From: Pseudorhodoferax sp. Leaf274 | GTDB taxonomy: Bacteria > Pseudomonadota > Gammaproteobacteria > Burkholderiales > Burkholderiaceae_C | Length of the DNA stretch: 64,000 nucleotides | Direction: 5' to 3' | NCBI RefSeq assembly: GCF_001422445.1 | Contig: NZ_LMNA01000030.1 | Span: 600,946 to 664,945, forward strand | The notes under the pieces: model-generated | Told to the model about the DNA's origin: nothing | The model's database searches: none | The model's input: the letters and a program-made list of their open reading frames with translations, nothing else | Program-made: the position numbers and the translations under genes | Shown: piece by piece, positions 26,776 to 35,082 of the stretch | Layout: the number at the start of each line of letters is the position of its first letter | How positions within the stretch are numbered: the stretch's first letter is position 1

Positions 26776-28122
26776 ATGAGCACGCTGCGCGTACTGACCG
26801 GCATCACCACCACCGGCACCCCCCACCTGGGCAACTACGTGGGCGCCATCCGCCCGGCCATCCGTGCCAGCCAGGCCGCCGGAACCGACAGCTTCTACTT
26901 CCTGGCCGACTACCACGCGCTGATCAAGACGGACGACCCGCAGCGCATCCAGCGCTCCACGCTGGAGATCGCCGCCACCTGGCTGGCCGGCGGCCTGGAC
27001 CCCGAGCGCGTCACCTTCTACCGCCAGTCCGACATCCCCGAGATCCCCGAACTCACCTGGTTCCTGACCTGCGTGACGGGCAAGGGCATCCTGAACCGCG
27101 CCCACGCCTACAAGGCCGCGATGGACCGCAACGCCGCGGCCGGCGCCGAGCCCGACAACGACGTGACGGCCGGCCTGTTCATGTACCCCGTGCTGATGGG
27201 CGCGGACATCCTCATGTTCAACGCGCACAAGGTGCCCGTGGGCCGCGACCAGGTGCAGCACATCGAGATGGCGCGCGACATGGCGCAGCGCTTCAACCAC
27301 GCCTACGGCGAGCACTTCGTGCTGCCCGAGGCGGCGGTGGAGGAAGACGTGGCCTTGCTGCCCGGCCTGGACGGCCGCAAGATGAGCAAGAGCTACGACA
27401 ACACCATCCCGCTGTTCGCCCCGCGCGAGCAGATGCGCAAGCTCATCGCCGGCATCGTGACCGACTCGCGCGGCCCGGGCGAGGCCAAGGACACCGAGGG
27501 CTCGGCCCTGTTCCAGATCTACCAGGCCTTCGCCGAACCGGACGAAACCGCCGCCTTGCGCCGCGCGTTCGCAGGCGGCATCTCCTGGGCCGACGCCAAG
27601 CAGGCGCTGTTCGAGCGCATCGACCGCGAGGTCGGCCCCATGCGCGCCACCTACCAGCGCTACATCGACGACCCCGCCAGCGTCGAGCGCGTGCTGCTGG
27701 CCGGCGCCCAGAAGGCCCGCCGCACGGCCAGCCCCTTCATCGCGACGCTGCGCCACGCGGTCGGCCTGCGCCCGCTGGGCGCGCAGCCGCGCGCAGCCAA
27801 GCCCGCCAAGGCGGCCAAGGTGGCCCAGCCCGCGTTCAAGCAGTACCGCGAGGCCGATGGCCTGTTCTATTTCAAGCTAGTGGATGCGGGCGGCGCGCTG
27901 CTGCTGCAAAGCCAGGGCTTCGCCTCGCCCAAGGACGCCGGCCAGGCCATCGCGCAGCTCACGCGGGACGGTGCCGCCGGCCTGACGGCGCTGGCAGCCC
28001 AGCTGGCCACCACCGCGCCCGGCGCCCTCGCGGCACTGGCGCAACTGGCGGCCCCCAAGGCCGATCCTGGCTCGGTGGCCGGCGAGGAAGACCCCGGCGC
28101 AGCCGTCGAGCCCCAGGCCTGA
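26776..28122 (+). CDS. trpS: Tryptophan--tRNA ligase with C-terminal extension
   Basis: A 448-residue class I synthetase. The HIGH-type motif is TTTGTPHLGNYVGA (residues 11-24) and KMSKS is at 202-206. The catalytic core ends near residue 330, about the length of E. coli TrpS (334 residues). An Ala/Lys-rich linker follows (335-353), then a module at 354-396 (FKQYREADGLFYFKLVDAGG, then LLLQSQGFASPKDAGQAI) that resembles DUF1508/YegP repeats, and an Ala-rich tail. It lies 7 bp after the M50 protease gene. Confidence 0.95.
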   Translation: MSTLRVLTGITTTGTPHLGNYVGAIRPAIRASQAAGTDSFYFLADYHALIKTDDPQRIQRSTLEIAATWLAGGLDPERVTFYRQSDIPEIPELTWFLTCVTGKGILNRAHAYKAAMDRNAAAGAEPDNDVTAGLFMYPVLMGADILMFNAHKVPVGRDQVQHIEMARDMAQRFNHAYGEHFVLPEAAVEEDVALLPGLDGRKMSKSYDNTIPLFAPREQMRKLIAGIVTDSRGPGEAKDTEGSALFQIYQAFAEPDETAALRRAFAGGISWADAKQALFERIDREVGPMRATYQRYIDDPASVERVLLAGAQKARRTASPFIATLRHAVGLRPLGAQPRAAKPAKAAKVAQPAFKQYREADGLFYFKLVDAGGALLLQSQGFASPKDAGQAIAQLTRDGAAGLTALAAQLATTAPGALAALAQLAAPKADPGSVAGEEDPGAAVEPQA

Positions 28123-28560
28123 TCAGGCCTGCAGCGTTGCCGAGAGCGTGATCTCGGGCACGGCGGCCAGCGCCTTGGACAGCGGGCAGCCCGCCTTGGC
28201 ACCCTGGGCCAGTTCCTGGAACCTGGCCTCGTCCAGCCCGGCCGCCTTGGCCGTCAGCGTCAGCGCGATGCGGTCGATCTTGAAACCATCGCCATCCTTG
28301 GCCAGCCGCACGCTGGCCTGGGTGTCGGCCTGCTGCAGCGCCACGCCGGCCTTCTCGCACGCGAAGGCGAATGCCATCGTGAAGCAGGCGGCGTGCGCGG
28401 CGCCCACGATCTCCTCGGGATTCGTGCCGCGCCGGTCGTCCTCGAAGCGGCTGGTGAAGCCGTACGGATAGTCCTTCAGCGCCCCGGTCTCGGTGCTGAT
28501 CGTGCCCTTGCCGGCCTTGCCGGCACCTTCCCAGTGCACGCTGGCCTTCTTCTCGTTCAT
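28123..28560 (-). CDS. OsmC/Ohr family peroxiredoxin-like protein (OsmC type)
   Basis: A 145-residue protein with the OsmC pattern: GTNPEEIVGAAHAACFTMAFAF carries the first catalytic Cys, and GAKAGCPLSKALAAVPEI carries the second. OsmC proteins reduce organic hydroperoxides using paired cysteines in a dimer. AGGACACCACC precedes the ATG. The neighbours (flavodoxin-fold protein, sodC) suggest an oxidative-stress group. It converges with trpS with no gap. Confidence 0.9.
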   Translation of the reverse strand: MNEKKASVHWEGAGKAGKGTISTETGALKDYPYGFTSRFEDDRRGTNPEEIVGAAHAACFTMAFAFACEKAGVALQQADTQASVRLAKDGDGFKIDRIALTLTAKAAGLDEARFQELAQGAKAGCPLSKALAAVPEITLSATLQA

Positions 28561-28586
28561 GGTGGTGTCCTTTCGGGTTGGAATGC

Positions 28587-29618
28587 TCACTTGCGCCGCG
28601 GGCTGACCAGGCCCGCATCGGGGCGGGACAGCTGGCCCGCGCGCGCCGCGTCGGCCGCACGCGCGACCGCGTGCGCCACGTTGCGCACCTCGGCATGCAG
28701 GTTGTGGTCGGCATCCAGCGCGGCGTGGCTGTCGCCATAGGGTTCGTAGTAGCCGATGTAGCGGTCCAGCTGCGAGGCGAAGCCGGCGGGCAGCAAGCCC
28801 ATCCATTGCAGCCAGTCGGACAGGTTGCGCCGCTGCACCTCCACCCCGGCCACGTCGCCGTGCACCACCAGGCCGAACACACGGCCAGCCAGGTGCTGCG
28901 GATAGTCCCAGCCGCGCTTTTCCAGCGCCTTGGCCTCTTCGACCTTCTTGCCGTGCGTGCTGGTCGGGTCGGGGTTGCCGCCATCGGCGCAGACCAGCCG
29001 GTCGATCATCTGCTTGAGCGGGCTCGGCGACTGGTACCAGTAGGTCGGCGCCAGCACGATCACGCCATGGGCGGCAACCCAGCGCTCGTAGATCTCGGCC
29101 ATCCAGTCGTTCACCTGCCCCAGCGAATGGTTGGGGTAGCAGCTGCAGGGCCAGTGGCACAGCGGCATGGTGGTGGACACGCAGCCCTTGCAGGGATGGA
29201 TGTGCAGGTCGTAGTCGGAGGTCAGCAGGCTCAGGTCGAGCAGGTCGGTCTCGGCGCCGTGCTCCTGCAGCACGTCACGCGCCATGGCCGCCAGCCGCAT
29301 GGTCTTGGCGTTCTCGCCCGGGCAGGTCTGGTCGTTGCGCGCCGAGCCGTTCACGAGCAGCACGCGCGAGCGCGGGGCCTGGCCCCAGGCGGCCTGCGCG
29401 GCCTGCAGCCGGTCGCGCGTGGCCGACCATTCGACCGAGAGCTCGTAGGCCGGATCGGCGAAACCCGGCCCGGCAGGCCGGGTCTGCGGCGCCTTGCGGC
29501 TGTCCTCGTGGTTGCGCCAGGCGATGTTGGCCAGGCGGTCGATGGCGGCACGTTCGCCGGCGAAGCGCGGGTCGGCAAAACGCGCCTCGAAGCGTGCCTG
29601 GAAGGCGGCGCGGTCCAT
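28587..29618 (-). CDS. Flavodoxin-fold NAD(P)H-dependent reductase with cysteine cluster
   Basis: A 343-residue protein. The first 80 residues are helical and of unknown type. The flavodoxin-like domain then begins at RSRVLLVNGSARNDQTCPGEN (FMN phosphate loop) and continues with HGVIVLAPTYWYQSPSPLKQMIDR, typical of NADPH-dependent FMN reductases. Between them is a Cys-rich loop with Cys143, 146, 154, 158 and 160 (HPCKGC, then PLCHWPCSC), recalling iron-sulfur flavoproteins. It lies 4 bp after sodC, and OsmC follows 26 bp downstream. The electron acceptor is unknown. Confidence 0.8.
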   Translation of the reverse strand: MDRAAFQARFEARFADPRFAGERAAIDRLANIAWRNHEDSRKAPQTRPAGPGFADPAYELSVEWSATRDRLQAAQAAWGQAPRSRVLLVNGSARNDQTCPGENAKTMRLAAMARDVLQEHGAETDLLDLSLLTSDYDLHIHPCKGCVSTTMPLCHWPCSCYPNHSLGQVNDWMAEIYERWVAAHGVIVLAPTYWYQSPSPLKQMIDRLVCADGGNPDPTSTHGKKVEEAKALEKRGWDYPQHLAGRVFGLVVHGDVAGVEVQRRNLSDWLQWMGLLPAGFASQLDRYIGYYEPYGDSHAALDADHNLHAEVRNVAHAVARAADAARAGQLSRPDAGLVSPRRK

Positions 29619-29622
29619 CGGC

Positions 29623-30267
29623 TCAGCGCAGGTGGCGCGAGGTGGGCACGCTGCCGACCACGGCATCGAGCCGCGCCGGCTCGATCACGCCGCACAGCAC
29701 GCGGCCACCGGAGTTGCCTGCCGGATTGGTCTTGTAGTCGTCGGCCTCGGCGTGCACCACGAGCGCGCGCCCCAGCACCGAATTCCTGGCATTGGGCAGC
29801 AGCGTGATCTTCGGGTTCGTGAAGCGCAGCATGCCCTTGCCCTGGCCGTCGACCAGCAGGTTGGGCACATCGCCTGCATGGCGCTGCGCATCGTGCTCGG
29901 GGTGGCCATGGCGGCCCGTGGCATCGGGGTCGAAGTGCCCACCCGCGGCACCGAAGGCGATGGTCTTGCCGCTCGGATCGGGCCCCGGCGCGCACTTGCC
30001 ATTGGTGTGGATGTGCAGGCCATGCAGGCCGGGCGTGAGCCCTTCGGCGTTCACGACGATCTCCACGCCCTCCGCCACCGAGCTCAGCACGGCCTGGCCA
30101 CGCGGCTGGCCGTCCTCGGACATGAGCTTGACGAGCGCGCTCGATCCGACGCGCGGCGCCGGTGTGGCGGTGGGGCTGGCAGGCGTGCCTGCACCCTGGG
30201 CGCAGCCCGTCAGCAGGGCAACTGCCGCCATGGCGGCCAGCAGGGGGATGGATGGGGTGTTGTTCAT
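29623..30267 (-). CDS. sodC: Cu/Zn superoxide dismutase, lipoprotein
   Basis: A 214-residue periplasmic SodC. A lipobox (VALLTGCAQG) at about residue 22 predicts membrane anchoring. Metal ligands lie in GLHGLHIHTNGKC, HFDPDATGRHGHPEHD and ALVVHAEADDY; the structural disulfide uses the Cys in HTNGKC and GRVLCGV. It removes superoxide outside the cytoplasm. It heads a unit with the flavodoxin-fold gene and OsmC. A GTAGGAA motif (30320-30326) lies about 55 bp upstream. Confidence 0.95.
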   Translation of the reverse strand: MNNTPSIPLLAAMAAVALLTGCAQGAGTPASPTATPAPRVGSSALVKLMSEDGQPRGQAVLSSVAEGVEIVVNAEGLTPGLHGLHIHTNGKCAPGPDPSGKTIAFGAAGGHFDPDATGRHGHPEHDAQRHAGDVPNLLVDGQGKGMLRFTNPKITLLPNARNSVLGRALVVHAEADDYKTNPAGNSGGRVLCGVIEPARLDAVVGSVPTSRHLR

Positions 30268-30370
30268 CGTGGCTCCTCGTTCGGCGCGGCCAATCTAGCA
30301 CCGCCGGCGGGGGCTCCGCGTAGGAAAGCAGCGCTTGTGGGGCACGCGCCCGGGCTGGCCGGAGTGCGGC

Positions 30371-30595
30371 TCACTGGCCGGTTTCCAGGACCAGCTCCAG
30401 GCCGAGCTTGCCGACGAGGAAAGCGATGGCCGACAGCATGAACAGCCAGGCCAGGGCCAGCAGCTGCTCCATGTGGTCACCCGGCGCCAGCAGCATGCCG
30501 GCGAACGCCAGGCAAGCCAGCAGGATGGCGGCGTAGAAGCCTTCGGTGGTGCGTTGGTTCAGCAGCGCGAGAACGCTGCGCTTGGCCTGCGTCAT
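30371..30595 (-). CDS. Small two-helix membrane protein, function unknown
   Basis: A 74-residue protein with two hydrophobic segments (about 19-37 and 44-65) separated by APGDHMEQ. GGAGAATCGTCC precedes the ATG at 30595, giving a plausible start. Two inverted repeats lie in its upstream region (30633-30647 and 30708-30724). I do not recognise a family. It sits between sodC and glgX in a run of minus-strand stress-type genes. Confidence 0.65.
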   Translation of the reverse strand: MTQAKRSVLALLNQRTTEGFYAAILLACLAFAGMLLAPGDHMEQLLALAWLFMLSAIAFLVGKLGLELVLETGQ

Positions 30596-30632
30596 GGACG
30601 ATTCTCCGGATCGGGCAAGGGGGATGCGGAAA

Positions 30633-30647
30633 CCGTCACCGTGACGG
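30633..30647. promoter_or_regulatory. 15-bp palindrome CCGTCACCGTGACGG
   Basis: CCGTCAC and GTGACGG flank a single C as a perfect inverted repeat, 38-52 bp upstream of the 74-residue membrane protein gene. The symmetry and position suit an operator; the cognate regulator is unknown. Confidence 0.5.
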
Positions 30648-30707
30648 GTTGGAGCCAGCGTAAGGGCCGTCGCACGCCCGCTGGATCGGCCCGCGGCGCA
30701 AGCAGGG

Positions 30708-30724
30708 GTAGGAAGAACTCCTAC
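30708..30724. promoter_or_regulatory. GTAGGA-N5-TCCTAC inverted repeat
   Basis: A perfect 6-5-6 inverted repeat between the end of glgX and the 74-residue membrane protein gene. Its half-site GTAGGA also occurs upstream of sodC (30320-30325), the 302-residue membrane protein (34110-34115) and the DUF2254 gene (63127-63132). A response-regulator-type binding site is a reasonable hypothesis. Confidence 0.45.
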
Positions 30725-30764
30725 GCAGCCCTGCAGCCAAGGCAGCCGCAGCAGCCCGAGGGGA

Positions 30765-32942
<2,178 letters not shown>

Positions 32943-33000
32943 GGATTCTTGTGGCCAAGCAAGCGCCGGGCCATGGCGCGCAGAGGGGCGCGCGCCCGCT

Positions 33001-33075
33001 TCAGCGGATGAACAGCGCGATCAGGATGATGATGGGGATCGGCACGCCGAGGAAGAAGAGCAGCAGGGAACGCAT
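33001..33075 (-). CDS. 24-residue single-span hydrophobic membrane peptide
   Basis: A tiny frame (ATG at 33075, TGA at 33001) encoding a peptide that begins MRSLLLFFLGVPIPII and ends LIALFIR. It is one transmembrane span with a Val-Pro-Ile-Pro kink and a single positive charge at each end. GGAGATATCCC immediately upstream is a strong ribosome-binding site at ideal spacing. It lies 45 bp downstream of the 302-residue membrane protein and 58 bp upstream of glgX. I recall similar tiny peptides in other proteobacteria but know no function. Confidence 0.7.
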   Translation of the reverse strand: MRSLLLFFLGVPIPIIILIALFIR

Positions 33076-33120
33076 GGGATATCTCCGAAGGTGGTGGTGG
33101 AGGAAGAAAAGGCGTGTCGT

Positions 33121-34029
33121 TCAGGCGTCGCGTTCGCGGCCGCCCCAGGTGGCCGCCAGGCTGCCGCTGAAGGCGCCGAGCAACATCGAGACGAACAGCC
33201 ACAGCGTGGCCGTGATGCCGGCCTTGCGCGCCTTGTCAGCGGCTTCGCGGGCAGCGGCCTCGACCTCGCGCGCCTTCGCCTGCATACGGCCCACGGTGTC
33301 GCCCACGCGTTGCTCGGCCTCTTGCGGCGAGAGCCCCGTGTGCTCGGCCACCAGTTGGCCCAGGTAACGCTGGTCCTCGGCCGCCAGCGGCTTGTCCTTG
33401 TCGAATTGCGCCAGGATGCGGGCCACCTCGGTGGCGGGCACCGGCTCGGCCGGCGCGACGGCGCCTGCCTGGGCAGGGCCGGCCGGGCGGCGGAACATGC
33501 TGTCGATGAAGTAGGCGGCAGGCCCTTCGCCTGCCGATTCGCCCGCGCCCTGTGCTGCAGCAGACACCGCGGCCGTCGCCGCGCCGCCAGCCACCGAGGC
33601 GCCGACCTTGGCCGCACCGCCCACCACGCTGCCGATGGCCGTGGTGAGCAAGGCGGCGGTCGCCAGCGTGGCCACGGCCCAGGACAGGAAGCCGTGGGCG
33701 GTGTCGCGGAAGAAGACCTCGTCGCCGTGCACGCCAGCCCAGCGCGTGCGCAAGCGGCCGGCGATGTAGCCGCCCAGCCCCGAAGCCAGGGCCTGCGTGA
33801 CGAGAATCCAGACGATGGCCGAAATGCCCAGCGCCATGGCGCTGGCGCCCGCGCCGCCATACGGCGACAGCGAGGTGAGGCCCAGGCCCGCACCCAGGAT
33901 CAACAGGATCAGCGAGAACGCCGCCGCGGCAGCGCCGCCGGCCAGGATGGCGCCCCAGGAAACGGCGCCGGCCGGTGCATCGACGGCGGCTTCCAGCCGG
34001 GTCGACGCCAAGGGAAGTGAAGCTGCCAC
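33121..34029 (-). CDS. Membrane protein of unknown function (often annotated PhnA-like)
   Basis: A 302-residue protein. Four or so hydrophobic helices are seen: about 20-45, 55-80, 100-135 and 275-295. Between the third and last is a hydrophilic stretch (about 155-270) with a helical charged segment (VGRMQAKAREVEAAAREAAD) and a SHOCT-like piece around EVARILAQFDKDKPLAAED. The GTG at 34029 is supported by AGGAGAATCAG immediately upstream. Comamonad proteins of this kind are labelled PhnA-like, without functional proof. A GTAGGA motif lies about 81 bp upstream. Confidence 0.75.
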   Translation of the reverse strand: MAASLPLASTRLEAAVDAPAGAVSWGAILAGGAAAAAFSLILLILGAGLGLTSLSPYGGAGASAMALGISAIVWILVTQALASGLGGYIAGRLRTRWAGVHGDEVFFRDTAHGFLSWAVATLATAALLTTAIGSVVGGAAKVGASVAGGAATAAVSAAAQGAGESAGEGPAAYFIDSMFRRPAGPAQAGAVAPAEPVPATEVARILAQFDKDKPLAAEDQRYLGQLVAEHTGLSPQEAEQRVGDTVGRMQAKAREVEAAAREAADKARKAGITATLWLFVSMLLGAFSGSLAATWGGRERDA

Positions 34030-34117
34030 CTGATTCTCCTGTTGTTGGTGTGTGCGCGATTGTTCGCGGCACCCGCGGCCAGCGTCGTCGGACGGCAAAG
34101 CCGCCGCATGTAGGAGA

Positions 34118-34990
34118 TCAGGCCCGCTTGCGCGGTGCCGCCTTGGCCGCCTTGCCGGGCGCCTTGCGCGCCGGCTTGGCCTTGCCGGCGGCGGCTGGCT
34201 TGCGCCCCGCCAGGCTCTGCGCCAGCAGTTCGGTGAGGTCGACCACGTTGGAGCCCTGGGTGCTCTCTGGCGCGTCTTCCAGCGCGGTGACCTGCTGGGT
34301 GTCGCCCGCATCCACCTTGCGCTTGACCAGCGCGTGGATCGCGTCGGTGAAGTGGTCGGCATAGTCCCCTGGCTGCCAGGGCACGGTCATGTCGGCGATC
34401 AGCTGCGAAGCCATCTTGAGTTCGGCCGCCTTGAGCGCGCCCTTGCCGGCCGCCGGCAGCGTCAACTCGTCCTGCGGCCGGATCTCGCTGGCCCAGCGGA
34501 TGGTGTTGAGCATGAGCGCCGGGCCCATGGGCACCAGCACGGCCAGGTGCTCCTTGCTGTGCATGACCACGCGCGCGATGCCGATCACGCCGGCCGCCAC
34601 CATGGCCTCGCGCAGCAGCGCGTAGACCTTCTCGCCCTTGCCCAGCGGCTCCAGGTAATAGGGCCGCTCCAACAGCACGAAGGAGATCTCGGCGGCCGTC
34701 ACGAAGGCCTCGATCTCGATGGTCTGGGTGGACTTGGGGTAGGCGTCCTTGATCTGCTCGTCGGACAGCACCACGTAGTCGCCGTCCTCCTGCTTGATGC
34801 CTTTGACGATGTGCTCCTTGGTGATCTCGCGGCCGGTGCGCTTGTTCACGCGCTTGTAGCCCACGGGGTCCATGGAGCGCTTGTCCAGCCAGTCGAAATC
34901 GATGCCGGTCTCGCGCGACGCCGGGTACAGGCCCACGGGCACGTGCACCAGCCCGAAGCTGATGGCGCCCTTCCAGATGGCTCGCAACAT
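34118..34990 (-). CDS. ku: Non-homologous end joining protein Ku
   Basis: A 290-residue bacterial Ku beginning MLRAIWKGAISFGLVHVPVGLY, the canonical start. The core contains EHIVKGIKQEDGDYVVL, YYLEPLGKGEKVYALLREAM and MASQLIADMT. A Lys/Ala/Pro-rich C-terminal tail (about 255-290) fits the basic extension that binds DNA and recruits LigD. Ku forms a homodimeric ring on double-strand ends. It follows ligD on the same strand, with an 83-bp dispersed repeat filling the junction. Confidence 0.97.
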   Translation of the reverse strand: MLRAIWKGAISFGLVHVPVGLYPASRETGIDFDWLDKRSMDPVGYKRVNKRTGREITKEHIVKGIKQEDGDYVVLSDEQIKDAYPKSTQTIEIEAFVTAAEISFVLLERPYYLEPLGKGEKVYALLREAMVAAGVIGIARVVMHSKEHLAVLVPMGPALMLNTIRWASEIRPQDELTLPAAGKGALKAAELKMASQLIADMTVPWQPGDYADHFTDAIHALVKRKVDAGDTQQVTALEDAPESTQGSNVVDLTELLAQSLAGRKPAAAGKAKPARKAPGKAAKAAPRKRA

Positions 34991-34998
34991 GTCAGTGG

Positions 34999-35081
34999 CG
35001 CCCGGCCGCCCGAAGCCGCTGGCGCGCCCCCCCGGGGGGCAGCGGACCTCGCGAAGCGGGGGAGCGTGGGGGTTGTTTCAT
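34999..35081 (-). repeat. Dispersed intergenic repeat, copy 1 (ligD-ku junction)
   Basis: On the minus strand it starts ATGAAACAACCCCCACGCTC one base after the ligD stop, passes through a C-run/G-run hairpin (35026-35039) and ends in CTTCGGGCGGCCGGGCG. It is closely similar over its length to 41078-41158, with identical ends and a variable middle. It fills almost the entire gap to ku. Confidence 0.85.
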
Positions 35082-35082
35082 T

